Source of the DNA: Littorina saxatilis
Lineage: Eukaryota > Mollusca > Gastropoda > Littorinimorpha > Littorinidae
Assembly (NCBI RefSeq): GCF_037325665.1
Contig: NC_090252.1
Coordinates: 71,093,108-71,157,107 of the forward strand
DNA: 64,000 nucleotides
Direction of reading: 5' to 3'
The notes beneath the pieces are model-generated. The model did no database searches. It saw only the letters and a program-made list of their open reading frames with translations, and was not told where the DNA came from. Each line of letters starts with the position of its first letter. Position 1 is the first letter of the stretch. A program made the translations under genes and the position numbers. Below, in pieces: positions 32,752 to 42,942 of this stretch.

Positions 32752-35700
32752 TCACTTTATCTTCACCACATAATCTTCTAGCTTCTTGGGCGCAGCCCTG
32801 ATCCTGGTGGGCCTTGCTGGAATTTTGTCCGGAGGTTTTTCTTCTTCGCCCAGAGTTTTGTCCGAAGATTTTTCTTCTTCACCCAGAGTTTTGTCGGAAG
32901 GTTTTTCTTCTTCATCCAGAGTTTTGTCATCATCGCGTTCCTGGTATTTCTTTACGAACGAAGAATTGCGGCTGTACACAGCGCCGCTTGGGGTTTGAAC
33001 GGTGACCTTGCTCCCTGCTTTCTCGATGACCTCACATGGCTCTGGATGGAACGGTGTGTCAAATTTCCCTGTAGCCTCCTGGCGCAACAACACAGTGTCG
33101 CCCAGATTGACGTCGCTTGCTTTGGCGTTCCTCTTGTCATCTGCATACATCTTTGAGAGCCCTTTCTTTTCGGCGTCTCGATCCCGAACATCCTGGTCGC
33201 AGTCAGTGAAGAGTTTCAGCTGCGGCAGCTTTGTGCGTATTTGACGATTGAAGAGAAGCTCCGCTGGGCTGCGTCCCGTTGACGGATGTGGAGTTGCTCG
33301 ATACGCAGCAATGTACTTCAGGACTTCATCTTGCCAGTGTTTCTTCTCTGCTTGAGCAATCTTCATCCTCTTCACCAGCGACTGATTTTGGCGTTCGACT
33401 TCTCCGTTTGCCTGCGGCCATCTTGGTGTTACTCTGATGTGCTCAGCACCAATGTCTCTCATATACTCTGCAAACGTCTCTGATATGAATTGTGGGCCAT
33501 TGTCAGAGTGGATGGTGAGGGGTAAGCCATGTCTTGCGAAGATGGTTTTCAGCGCGTCCACGGTCTTTTCCGATGTCGTGGACTTCATGATCGCCACTTC
33601 GTAGTATCGACTGTAGTAATCGATCACGACCAATACAGAGTGCCCCGAAGGTAGTGGTCCTAAGAAATCAATCGCGATGTCCTCCCAAGGCCCCGACGGT
33701 AACTTGCTGCTTCTCACCGGCTCTGGTGGATTGGGTCGGCTGACCAGTTGACATCCGTGACATGATTTGCAGTATTTCTCGGCTGCTTTCTCCATTCCGG
33801 GCCACCACACCTTCGTACGTAGATTCTGTTTGGTCCCAACGATACCCAAATGACCCTCATGAGCTAAGGCTAGGATTCTCGGCCTCAACTTCTTTGGGAC
33901 GATGATGCGGGATCCCCTCAGCACAAGGTTCCCTGCAGTGCACAGCTCAGGACTCACTGCGACATACAGCTTGTCACAGTTTTCCCAGCGTCCAGTCTCT
34001 AAACACTGTCTCACCGCCTGCAGTTCGTCGTCTTCACTCGCTGCCTGGTCGATCTCCTCGGCTGTCACAGCGTTCGGTGTGGCGCTTGAGGCGATGAAGT
34101 GAACGTGGGCCTCCGCTTCCTCGGCGAGGACGGAGGGCGACGTTGTGGAAGACTGCAGGAGCCTGGAGAGGGAGTCCGCGACGTTCTCCTTCCCCGGGAT
34201 GTAGATGACATTGTATGTGTAGGCCTGCAGACGGAGGACCCACCGTTCAATGCGAGCGCTTGGCTTCGAGCGGGGTCCGTAGATGATCTGCAGAGGTTTA
34301 TGATCTGTGAGGAGGTCGAAGGACAGCCCGTAGATGTAAGGGTGAAACTTCTCACATGCCCAGACGATGGCAAGCGCCTCCTTCTCTGTCTGGGAGTATC
34401 TCCTCTCGACGTCGGTCAGACATCGACTGGCGTAGCTGATGACTCGGGGACCACCGGTCTGCTTCTGCACCAGAATGCCAGCAACCCCGAATGGCGATGC
34501 GTCGGTGATGACCTGTGTCTTCGCCTTTGGGTCGTAGTACCCGAGAGTGTGTGCACTGGCCAGAGCGTCCTTCAACGATTCGAAGGCTGCTTGCTGTTCT
34601 GGGCCAAACACAAATGGCTGGTTCTTCCGCGTCAACTTCCGCAGTGGCTCGGTCAGAGTCGCGAAGTTGGGAATGAAACGTGCACAGAAGTTTACGAGAC
34701 CTAAGAAGCTTCTGACTTCGCTGACGGTTTCCGGTTCTCGTGCGTTTCTCACCGCCTCGACCTTGGCGATGGCAGGGTTGATGCCCTTTGACGTCAGTTG
34801 ATGTCCCATGAAATCTATCTCAGATTTTCTCAGTTTGCACTTATCAACGTTCAGCGTCAGACCTGCATCTTGTAGCCGTTGTAGCGCTTGACGAAGTCTC
34901 TCGTCGTGTTGTTTCGCGTCGGGCGCGTGTATGATGATGTCGTCCGAGAGGTTCGCGACACCCGGAATGCCTTGTACCACCCGCTGAATTTCGTGTTGGT
35001 AGATTTCAGAGGCAGCGTTGATACCCATCACCAAGCGTTTGTACCGGTACAGACCGCAGTGCGTCACAAACGTGGTAATGTCTCTGGAATCAGGGTGTAA
35101 CTCACACTGGTGGTACCCCAATTTTAAGTCCAACTTTGAAAACACTCTGCTCTCAGCCATGTCCTGTAGAAGCTCATCGACGGTGGGGATTGGATGACGC
35201 TCGCGCATGACAGCTTCATTCACGCGACGCATATCTACCGTCAGGCGAATGTCATTGTTCGGTTTAGGCACAATCACAATCGGGCTCACCCATGGTGTGG
35301 GTTTCTCGACAGCCTCGATGATGTCCTTGTCGACCAATTCACGAATTTTGGCTTCTACCTTCTCTCTGAGACCAAACGGTGTTCGTCGCACTGGCTGAGC
35401 GACGGGTTTAACGTTCGGGTCTACTTCCAACTTTACTTGGCGGTCTTTCAGCTTTCCAAACCCTTTGAAGAGTGGTCCGAATTCCTTGACGATTTCTTCT
35501 TTGAATTCATCCCTCTCACTGGTTACAGCTGACACACTTTGTACGTCCAGTCCGATTTTCAGAACTTTCAGAGTTGTTGCTGTGTCCCTACTTAGCAACG
35601 CTTCACCTTTCTCTCTGATGACGATGAATTCTGCTGTAGTCTGGTTTGCACCTGCCTGTATCTCAGCTGTGAAACTGCCGATAGTATGGAGAGGTGATTT

Positions 35701-36789
35701 CGATGTGTACGTGAACAGTTTTTTCTCACACTTTCTTGTGGTACACTTGATCTTCTTCTCCTTCATCTTCGTCCACAGTTTCTCGTCAATGATGTTGGTA
35801 TCACTACCAGAGTCGATAATGACGTCCGTTTGTACACCGCCAATTGTCACGCTTATCAGATTGTTCTTCTGCCTACTTGACGTCATGAACACGTAATTAT
35901 GTTCATCACCGTCTGCGTCACTTTCACTGGTGTCAGTTTCCGCCTCTAACTGTCGCACTCTTGGCTTGTTGCGGAATTTTGTCTTTCGCTTGTTGTGAGG
36001 TCTGCTGTCTCTCTTTCCATCGCCACCCTCTTTCTTTCTGGATCTACATTTTGTGGCGTAGTGGTCAGCACCGTTACAGTTGTGACAAGTTTTCCCTCTT
36101 GCTGGGCACTGGGGACTTTTGCCATAGTGGTCATGTGATCCACACCGGTAACATTCACCTTTCTGTTGAGCTTTGTGTGTATTTCCACGATCTTGCACAG
36201 CATGCACCTGTGACGCTTCTTGCTTCATTTGTGCAATCTGCTGTGATACCGTCTCTTGCAAAGCAGCCTCAGTGAGAATTTGGGCGATTGTCAAGGTTTC
36301 TCCTTTCTCCAACAACTTTCTCCTGAGTTTATCAGACGTGCAGTGTTCAATAACTTGGTCTCTGATCTGAATGTCATTGTCGGCAAACTCACACCCTACA
36401 GTAGCCTCCCTGAGTCTAATCACGTATTTGCTTATCGACTCGTCCTTTCCCTGGTGTATTTGCCGGAATTTGTGACGTAGGAAGATCGGATTGGTTTTCG
36501 TTTTGAAGTGCTTGTTGAGAGCATCAACTGCTTTTTCGTATTCTTTAGCAGTACCGGCATCGGGAAGTTGTTTGAAAATTGTTCTTACCTCCCTGCCTGC
36601 CGTGTATAGTAGTAATGCACGGCGCTGTTGTTTTGTGGAATCTTCTGTCATGTCAAACAGTCCAATGGAGTCGGCGTAGGCTTCGAATTCTTCGATCCAC
36701 GTGGTCCATTTCAGTGACACTTGTTGAGCATCTCCTGTCGCCTCAAAGGCATTTGGAGCCTGTACGCCATGATTTATACTCGTCGCCAT
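32752..36789 (-). CDS. gag-pol polyprotein of the Ty3/gypsy element
   Basis: One frame of about 1345 codons from the ATG at 36789 (MATS...), which touches the LTR; an upstream ATG inside the LTR (36825) is also in frame. Order of parts: gag; two CCHC knuckles (CYRCGSHDHYG... and CHNCNGADHYATKC); aspartic protease (IIDSGSDTN); reverse transcriptase with LSDDIIIH at the active site; RNase H (ITDASPFG...LTDHKPL); integrase with an HHCC finger (HEGHLG...CHGC) and the D, D and E regions (IDFLGPL, SDNGPQF, ANGEVERQNQ); and a C-terminal acidic repeat based on DKTLGEEEK. The encoded enzymes copy the element's RNA and insert the product. The element looks whole. Confidence 0.95.
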   Translation of the reverse strand: MATSINHGVQAPNAFEATGDAQQVSLKWTTWIEEFEAYADSIGLFDMTEDSTKQQRRALLLYTAGREVRTIFKQLPDAGTAKEYEKAVDALNKHFKTKTNPIFLRHKFRQIHQGKDESISKYVIRLREATVGCEFADNDIQIRDQVIEHCTSDKLRRKLLEKGETLTIAQILTEAALQETVSQQIAQMKQEASQVHAVQDRGNTHKAQQKGECYRCGSHDHYGKSPQCPARGKTCHNCNGADHYATKCRSRKKEGGDGKRDSRPHNKRKTKFRNKPRVRQLEAETDTSESDADGDEHNYVFMTSSRQKNNLISVTIGGVQTDVIIDSGSDTNIIDEKLWTKMKEKKIKCTTRKCEKKLFTYTSKSPLHTIGSFTAEIQAGANQTTAEFIVIREKGEALLSRDTATTLKVLKIGLDVQSVSAVTSERDEFKEEIVKEFGPLFKGFGKLKDRQVKLEVDPNVKPVAQPVRRTPFGLREKVEAKIRELVDKDIIEAVEKPTPWVSPIVIVPKPNNDIRLTVDMRRVNEAVMRERHPIPTVDELLQDMAESRVFSKLDLKLGYHQCELHPDSRDITTFVTHCGLYRYKRLVMGINAASEIYQHEIQRVVQGIPGVANLSDDIIIHAPDAKQHDERLRQALQRLQDAGLTLNVDKCKLRKSEIDFMGHQLTSKGINPAIAKVEAVRNAREPETVSEVRSFLGLVNFCARFIPNFATLTEPLRKLTRKNQPFVFGPEQQAAFESLKDALASAHTLGYYDPKAKTQVITDASPFGVAGILVQKQTGGPRVISYASRCLTDVERRYSQTEKEALAIVWACEKFHPYIYGLSFDLLTDHKPLQIIYGPRSKPSARIERWVLRLQAYTYNVIYIPGKENVADSLSRLLQSSTTSPSVLAEEAEAHVHFIASSATPNAVTAEEIDQAASEDDELQAVRQCLETGRWENCDKLYVAVSPELCTAGNLVLRGSRIIVPKKLRPRILALAHEGHLGIVGTKQNLRTKVWWPGMEKAAEKYCKSCHGCQLVSRPNPPEPVRSSKLPSGPWEDIAIDFLGPLPSGHSVLVVIDYYSRYYEVAIMKSTTSEKTVDALKTIFARHGLPLTIHSDNGPQFISETFAEYMRDIGAEHIRVTPRWPQANGEVERQNQSLVKRMKIAQAEKKHWQDEVLKYIAAYRATPHPSTGRSPAELLFNRQIRTKLPQLKLFTDCDQDVRDRDAEKKGLSKMYADDKRNAKASDVNLGDTVLLRQEATGKFDTPFHPEPCEVIEKAGSKVTVQTPSGAVYSRNSSFVKKYQERDDDKTLDEEEKPSDKTLGEEEKSSDKTLGEEEKPPDKIPARPTRIRAAPKKLEDYVVKIK

Positions 36790-36993
36790 TGTAATATACG
36801 TGTTGTTGGTCGTCCACAGATTCACATACGTATATCAAAGACAAGACCGTTCAGTTTCATGTCTGCTGTTTATTCCGTGCTACTGCCGTCGTGCCGCACT
36901 ACATCAATCCCTGACGTCATCCAAGCGTCTTTTTAGGCTAAACTATCAAATCGTCTTATTAGACTAATCTAGTACAAAGTCATGGATACGACA
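36790..36993 (-). repeat. 5' LTR of the Ty3/gypsy element, followed at once by the primer site
   Basis: A 204-bp terminal repeat. On the minus strand the next bases are A then TGGCGACGAG, which pairs with the 3' end of tRNA-Ser (…CTCGTCGCCA, remembered). The presumed primer-binding site therefore overlaps the gag start codon. Confidence 0.9.
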
Positions 36994-37062
36994 ATTGGCC
37001 CCTCCAATGTGTTTCCCACACACCCCTCACTAGTGATTGGCCCCTCCAATGTTTGTCTGAAG

Positions 37063-37625
37063 AAATGCAAGGGTATTCACTCTTTCGCAACCTACAAACC
37101 AGACAGTTATTCCAGAAAATGTTCTATTAGGTATAGGTATAGGGACAAACTCATTGAACGAGATAGGCCTCGCGGCCTTTATACGTCCCATCATTAGTTC
37201 AATAACGTATAGATCATACATTGGTCTGTATTGCATGGACAATTTGTAACTTGTGTGACAATGGTCACTCATCGTACTCATACAAACTTGATTTCATAAA
37301 TATTTCTGTGTCCAGTTGGTTCTTGAATCTGTTGAGGTTAGTAGCCGTTTTAGTTTTGTGAGACAGTGAGTTCCAAACTGGTGCAACTCTATTGCTAAAT
37401 AGTAAATGTAAACTTTCGCACGTTTGTTTTTGCAAACTGTATGTAGGCCTACAATTTATCAATATTATTTCTTGTTTTATCACACACGCTTTCAGCAAAA
37501 AAATATGAGCTGTCAATATCGTCCAGTTGGTTTAAAGTCTTATAAGTCTGAATCAGATCTCCTCTGGTTCTTCTGTGTTTGAGGGATGGTAGATTTATTA
37601 ATTCAATAAAGAAAACAAATTATTT
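37063..37625 (-). mobile_element. LINE 3' remnant, minus strand
   Basis: The minus strand reads LPSLKHRRTRGDLIQTYKTL, then after breaks LLFSNRVAPVWNSLSHKTKT and FKNQLDTEIF, ending at a stop at 37265. These are hallmarks of the end of a CR1/L2/RTE-type reverse transcriptase ORF. The 3' UTR includes GGGACGTATAAAGGCCGCGAG. Internal stops and frame changes show a dead, 5'-truncated copy. Confidence 0.75.
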
Positions 37626-37984
37626 GCAGTACAGTCAAACTTGTCTGCAACAACCATCCAAGGAGCCGACCAAAAAATTGATTATAAATAAAGTGGCTGG
37701 AGGGGAAAGGTGAATTATTAATGACGTTTTATCTATAATGTACACACAGAAACAAAAATTGCATGATGCGGGGGATCCTTCGGGGTGTTGGGCAGATGGT
37801 TGTTACGGAGAGCTTATTGATGGGGCAGATTGCATTGTTTACATTGTTATTGAGGTTGTAGAGATAGAATATGATGTATTCTGTATTATTGATTGTGTAA
37901 CAGATCATGTAACATCACTGTGAAGCTAATACACAATAGACTTTCTGTGCAGGTTAGGTTCACATTTAAAAACATGTAGTAGTA

Positions 37985-38065
37985 GTAGTACGAGTAGTAG
38001 TAGCTTTGGGACTGGCGTATAATCACCTTAATTAAGGCCTCGCGGCCCATAAGTTGTCCCATTCT
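37985..38065 (-). mobile_element. LINE 3' end fragment
   Basis: The minus strand contains GGGACAACTTATGGGCCGCG and AGGCCTTAATTAAGG, then a (TAC)-rich end, resembling the 3' UTR of the LINE remnant at 37063-37625. Confidence 0.5.
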
Positions 38066-38129
38066 TTGGTTGCGTACAAGTTGGAGTTTTATTTCCTCAC
38101 GCGTCAAAGTCGAAGAATTTTTCTAAAGC

Positions 38130-38362
38130 AAATAAAAAAACAAGTCTGTTTACGGTATCCCGACCGACCCTATTTTTTCGCGGGACCCTAGACTTTTTTT
38201 TTTTTTGGCATTTGGGGGAGAAAAAAAAGTCTTTGTTTTTTGGCATTATAACATAAAAATATGGGGTTTTTTGAGAAAATTTTTTTTTTTAAAATACCCA
38301 CCTATCGACCCAATTTTTTTGCCTATGTTACTGTAAACAGACTTTTTTTTTTTTTGCCTAAT
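38130..38362. mobile_element. MITE with GTCTGTTTAC ends
   Basis: AAGTCTGTTTACGGTATCCC at the left and, reversed, AAGTCTGTTTACAGTAACAT at the right, with subterminal CGACC(G/C)ACCC motifs in inverted order. Interior is poly-T or poly-A. Related in style to 59126-59436. Confidence 0.6.
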
Positions 38363-38486
38363 AATTTTGTGGACTTGTCCCGGTTATTTTGTTTAAACTG
38401 TTAGTTCTTGGTTCAAATTTGAACATATCTGGAACTTAATGTGCATGTATGAATTTTTGCCAAACACTGAGTTTGTTTCTTTATTT

Positions 38487-38680
38487 GACTTCAGGCAGAC
38501 GACAGCAGGCAGGCTGGGGACTTCAGGCAGATGACGGCAGGCAGGCTGGGGACTTCAGACAGATGACAGCAGGCAGGCTGGGGACTTCAGACAGATGACA
38601 GCAGGCAGGCTGGGGACTTCAGACAGATGACAGCAGGCAGGCTGGGGACTTCAGACAGATGACAGCAGGCAGGCCGGGTG
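38487..38680. repeat. 32-bp minisatellite, about 6 units
   Basis: The unit contains GACTTCAGACAGATGACAGC and AGGCAGGCTGGG. Inner units are identical and the first two vary slightly. Confidence 0.95.
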
Positions 38681-38938
38681 AACCAAGTACACGCACAGCC
38701 TCTTCAGTGTACTCAAAACGCCTTCTGTTTGCCACTGGCCGCCGAAACATCTCGCAGTAAACCTTTACTGGCTTTAGCCTCATTTGGATTGGATGGAGGA
38801 CCTGGGGTTTTCACATTCGGGTAATCTTTTTTTCTCCCTATTTTACCTGATCATATGATTCTCAATCCTCAATTTTGGCAATGGTGATAGATCTGTGGAA
38901 ACATGGTAAAACCGTCGTCTGCTTCACATGTGGCCATG

Positions 38939-39327
38939 CTTTGAGGCCTCCGCCGCCTCTTCAAAATAATTCCCCTCACCGTCTCAGACCTGGCCAGGCA
39001 TTTACATGGGATAAGAGCGTCCCTCCACTTGGTCACATACCATAAACAAACACCCTGACTGCTTGCTCTGGGGAGTTTGAATTTTTGATGATTTAATTTC
39101 CTAAATTAATTCTTTAAAAAAAATATTTAAAAAATATCACTGTGCACATCGAGCACCTAGGATGTTTAATGTTTGGTATGTTACCAAGTGGAGGGATGGT
39201 ATGTTGCTAAGTGGAGGGATGGTATGTTACCAAGTGGAGGGATGATCTTATTCCGTGTAACAGCCTGGCCAGATGTGAGACGGTGTCGTACAGGAACTGG
39301 TTTCACAAGGCAGAGTGGGCCTTTGAT
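38939..39327. mobile_element. MITE, copy 1, CACCGTCTCAGACCTGG ends
   Basis: The left arm (CCCCTCACCGTCTCAGACCT then CCCTCCACTTGGTCACATAC) is repeated in reverse at the right (GTTACCAAGTGGAGGGATG, GCCTGGCCAGATGTGAGACG). A related copy is at 52675-52976. A short 21-bp tandem triplication (AAGTGGAGGGATGGTATGTT) lies at about 39175-39240. Confidence 0.7.
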
Positions 39328-39759
39328 TAAAACTTCACTTTATAGTGTCGGTTAGACTTCAGTCTCTTTCTTACAGATAAGATATTCTGGAAGACTAGTG
39401 ACATTTGCTGTGTGAGTCTCTAGTCAGGTGTTAAGTGCCAAAATATTCGTCTGAAGCATGCCTGCTTTTCATGATAAGATTCCCTCCAATTTAAAACCTG
39501 ATTTTCTAACATTTTTGGAGGTCGTAAAAGGATGTAGCTGTAGCATGTTTTTTTGTTTTTTTTCTGTGCATTATTTGTTTTGTGATGTAGAAACCAGAAA
39601 AGTGGATGCATTTATTTATTGGTCTCTGGTCTTAAATTGTTTTTAGAATAAAAGCAGATGGCGTCACAAGCAGATGGCGTCACAAGACTCTGAATGCAGG
39701 TGAGGAGTTACCTCCCTTGGTGTTCATCCTGAATTGATCATCCATCACACAGCTTGCAG
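39328..39759. other. DNA upstream of gene C exon, start region unresolved
   Basis: Contains a short direct repeat, AGATGGCGTCACAAG twice (39656-39688), followed by a donor-like AG|GTGAGG at 39701. The gap to the next acceptor (39759) is under 60 bases, so it is unlikely to be the intron. No other exon seen. Confidence 0.3.
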
Positions 39760-40388
39760 AACAAAACCCAGGCTTCCAGACGACAACATTTCTTCACATG
39801 ATGGAGGAGGGGGGCAAGAGCAAGCCGTACAAGTGTGACCGCTGCGAGCTGACATTCTGCCTCGACACGTCCAAGTTCGCTCACATGACCATCGAGCACA
39901 AGGACCCGCCGCCCCACACGTGCACCGTGTGCGACACCGCTTTTTTCAGCGCCAGTATCTTCGGCCACCACCTGTATCAGCACTGCCTGGACAACGGCGA
40001 ACCGGACTCCATCCGCTGCTGTTTGTGTTCCCTCCAGTACCCCAGCGAGCACGGCCTGCGTATTCACCTGTGTCAGCACACAGGCGCCAAGCTGCCGTCG
40101 AAGCCCACCAAGTGCAAGTACATGTCGAGAAGCAAGCTGTATTCGTGCGACTACTGCCGCATTACATTCCTAGGGCGTTCTCGATTGCGGGAACACCTAA
40201 AGACGCACAAGATGAACAAACCCAACGTGTGTGGAAAATGTCAGCAGACGTTTGAAAACAAGTTTCACCTGGTGCAGCACTTGCGGGGACACAACTGTCA
40301 GAGTTCGCCCCAGGGTTCCGTGGACAAACAGTTTTCTCAAATTTCGTTTGGCGCATCAGTCTCAAAGTCAGAGGGCATAGGAGAATAA
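39760..40388 (+). CDS. gene C: terminal exon with five C2H2 zinc fingers
   Basis: A CTTGCAG acceptor precedes 39760 and the frame is open from there (phase 1; reads QNPGFQTTTFLHMMEEGG), or translation may begin at ATG 39798 or 39801. Five fingers follow: CDRC...H-x4-H, CTVC...H-x3-H, CCLC...H-x3-H, CDYC...H-x3-H and CGKC...H-x3-H, with non-canonical linkers (no TGEKP). A Ser/Gln-rich tail ends at TAA 40386-40388. Bases are GC-rich and codon-like, in sharp contrast to the surroundings. Upstream exons on the plus strand were not found. Likely a nuclear DNA-binding protein. An 18-bp minisatellite starts at the base after the stop codon. Confidence 0.8.
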
Positions 40389-41897
40389 GTGTGTTCACTG
40401 TGCTATGTGTGTCCACTGTGCTGTGTGTGTCCACTGTGCTGTGTGTCCACTGTGCTGTGTGTGTTCACTGTGCTATGTGTGTCCACTGTGCTATGTGTGT
40501 CCACTGTGCTATGTGTGTCCACTGTGCTGTGTGTGTTCACTGTGCTATGTGTGTCCACTGTGCTATGTGTGTTCACTGTGCTATGTGTGTTCACTGTGCT
40601 GTGTGTGTCCACTGTGCTATGTGTGTTCACTGTGCTATGTGTGTTCACTGTGCTATGTGTGTCCACTGTGCTATGTGTGTCCACTGTGCTGTGTGTGTCC
40701 ACTGTGCTGTGTGTTCACTGTGCTATGTGTGTTCACTGTGCTATGTGTGTTCACTGTGCTATGTGTGTCCACTGTGCTGTGTGTGTTCACTGTGCTATGT
40801 GTGTTCACTGTGCTATGTGTGTCCACTGTGCTATGTGTGTTCACTGTGCTGTGTGTGTTCACTGTGCTATGTGTGTTCACTGTGCTATGTGTGTCCACTG
40901 TGCTATGTGTGTCCACTGTGCTGTGTGTGTTCACTGTGCTATGTGTGTCCACTGTGCTATGTGTGTCCACTGTGCTATGTGTGTTCACTGTGCTATGTGT
41001 GTTCACTGTGCTATGTGTGTCCACTGTGCTGTGTGTGTCCACTGTGCTGTGTGTGTTCACTGTGCTATGTGTGTCCACTGTGCTGTGTGTGTCCACTGTG
41101 CTGTGTGTGTTCACTGTGCTATGTGTGTCCACTGTGCTGTGTGTGTCCACTGTTCTGTGTGTGTTCACTGTGCTATGTGTGTCCACTGTGCTATGTGTGT
41201 TCACTGTGCTATGTGTGTTCACTGTGCTATGTGTGTCCACTGTGCTGTGTGTGTCCACTGTGCTGTGTGTGTCCACTGTGCTGTGTGTGTCCACTGTGCT
41301 GTGTGTGTCCACTGTGCTATGTGTGTCCACTGTGCTATGTGTGTCCACTGTGCTATGTGTGTTCACTGTGCTGTGTGTCCACTGTGCTATGTGTGTCCAC
41401 TGTGCTATGTGTGTCCACTGTGCTATGTGTGTCCACTGTGCTGTGTGTGTCCACTGTGCTATGTGTGTCCACTGTGCTATGTGTGTCCACTGTGCTGTGT
41501 GTTCACTGTGCTATGTGTGTCCACTGTGCTATGTGTGTCCACTGTGCTGTGTGTTCACTGTGCTATGTGTGTCCACTGTGCTATGTGTGTCCACTGTGCT
41601 GTGTGTGTCCACTGTGCTATGTGTGTTCACTGTGCTATGTGTGTTCACTGTGCTATGTGTGTCCACTGTGCTGTGTGTGTTCACTGTGCTATGTGTGTCC
41701 ACTGTGCTGTGTGTGTCCACTGTGCTGTGTGTGTTCACTGTGCTATGTGTGTCCACTGTGCTATGTGTGTCCACTGTGCTGTGTGTTCACTGTGCTATGT
41801 GTGTTCACTGTGCTATGTGTGTTCACTGTGCTGTGTGTTCACTGTGCTATGTGTGTTCACTGTGCTATGTGTGTCCACTGTGCTATGTGTGTTCACT
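40389..41897. repeat. 18-bp minisatellite, about 84 units, with a patterned two-site variation
   Basis: Units read (T/C)CACTGTGCT(A/G)TGTGTGT with two dimorphic positions; a minority are 16 bp (TGTGTGT shortened by one GT). The unit is a multiple of three and stop-free, so three overlapping plus-strand frames of about 500 codons (CVHCAM, STVLCV and CPLCYV repeats) and several minus-strand frames (HSTVDT) arise automatically; the 16-bp units swap phases. It starts at the base after the gene C stop, so it may form the 3' untranslated region. Confidence 0.97.
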
Positions 41898-42928
41898 CAA
41901 ATCACAGTAGCTGCTGTTTAGCGTGGCAGCCAGTCTATTACAAATACGTCAGTTTGCCGGTTATTTAAACCATGGGATTTGTTTCTCTACCTCATTGCCC
42001 TTGTCTTGTTCCATTCTTCGTGCTCTTGTCTTTTATTCGATCCTTCTTTTCTTACTTTTTCTTTCTAGTTGGAGTTTTTTTCTATTGAATTTTTCTTGTC
42101 TTTTTTTTTAATTCTGTCATTTACTTGGTTTTTGTCAAATTTGTTTAGTTTTGTTCAAAACTCTATCATGGATTTGTGTGTATGGGAAGCCCTTATTTAC
42201 CCCACCCCTACCCTGCAGTGCAAAAGGGAAGAATCAAGTATAATGTATGTATAAGACTGAGACTGAGAGATGAGAGAGGCAGGAAGAGATGGATTGCTGG
42301 CCTAGACATGTATGTATTCGCATGTGTGTTATACAATGTAACACAAAATCTTTACAGCGGTGTACTGTGACTAAATCAGAGGAGCGCTTCTGACATGAAA
42401 ACCAGTTCATCTTAAATGCTATCCCAACATTTGGCAATGAATTTATTTCCCAGCATCAGCTTTTCAAACTAATTCTTGTCAGTTTTAGTGTTGAATGTTG
42501 AACTCCCCAGCGTGAAGGATAAAGAACCCCAGCTCACAGTGTCAGTGACAATCTCAGAGTTGGGATGACACACACTCTTGCAGGGGAAAGAACTGTGTAG
42601 TGTCAAGGAAAACTTCAATGGTTTACAGTTTCCCATTTTTCGGATAATCTAGGGTGCAAGAGTGTGAACATAATATAGTGTCCCTGTGTCAATAATTATT
42701 TTTACCTTAATCTCCAAATGATTTTGTGGAAAAGCTGATTCACCTTATTTGAGTAAGTCTGCTAGTACTTTGTTTTATGAGACGCCTGCAGCGTGTTTAT
42801 GGAGGCTGTCACCCCTGTTTCAGATAATGTGTTGGCCCAAGCCTTGCGAAAGTATTGTGGGGTCAGAGAGCGATTTGAGAGTGAGATGTGTTTGAATGTG
42901 TTTGTTTTTGTGTGGGATGTGCAAGGTG
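41898..42928. other. non-coding DNA, no feature recognised
   Basis: T-rich between 42000 and 42160, then mixed composition. No exon or element end found. Confidence 0.45.
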
Positions 42929-42942
42929 CATCATAAGGACTA

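Larger units (their letters stand above)
31708..36993 (-). mobile_element. Ty3/gypsy LTR retrotransposon, whole-looking and very young
   Basis: The element is 5286 bp on the minus strand. The two 204-bp LTRs (31708-31911 and 36790-36993) are identical by eye, begin TG, end CA and are flanked by ATTGG on both sides (31703-31707, 36994-36998). It carries a single gag-pol frame. Identical LTRs, an exact target duplication and an uninterrupted frame mean a recent insertion. Its domain order, with integrase after RNase H, is that of the Metaviridae-like Ty3/gypsy group; the pol resembles the class often annotated as K02A2.6-like in invertebrates (memory). A 52-bp tandem duplication lies between the gag-pol stop and the 3' LTR (about 32650-32752). 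Confidence 0.97.

Noticed and set aside
32786-36794. Many plus-strand frames of 60-200 codons
   Set aside because: Antisense shadows of the gag-pol frame of the LTR element.
39656-39702. Short first exon for gene C (MASQDSEC... then AG|GTGAGG)
   Set aside because: The intron would be under 60 bases and the phase does not match the finger frame.
40389-41968. Three ~500-codon overlapping frames rich in Cys, Val and His
   Set aside because: They are automatic products of an 18-bp stop-free minisatellite; the three frames encode the same repeat in shifted phase and have no independent start or splice support.
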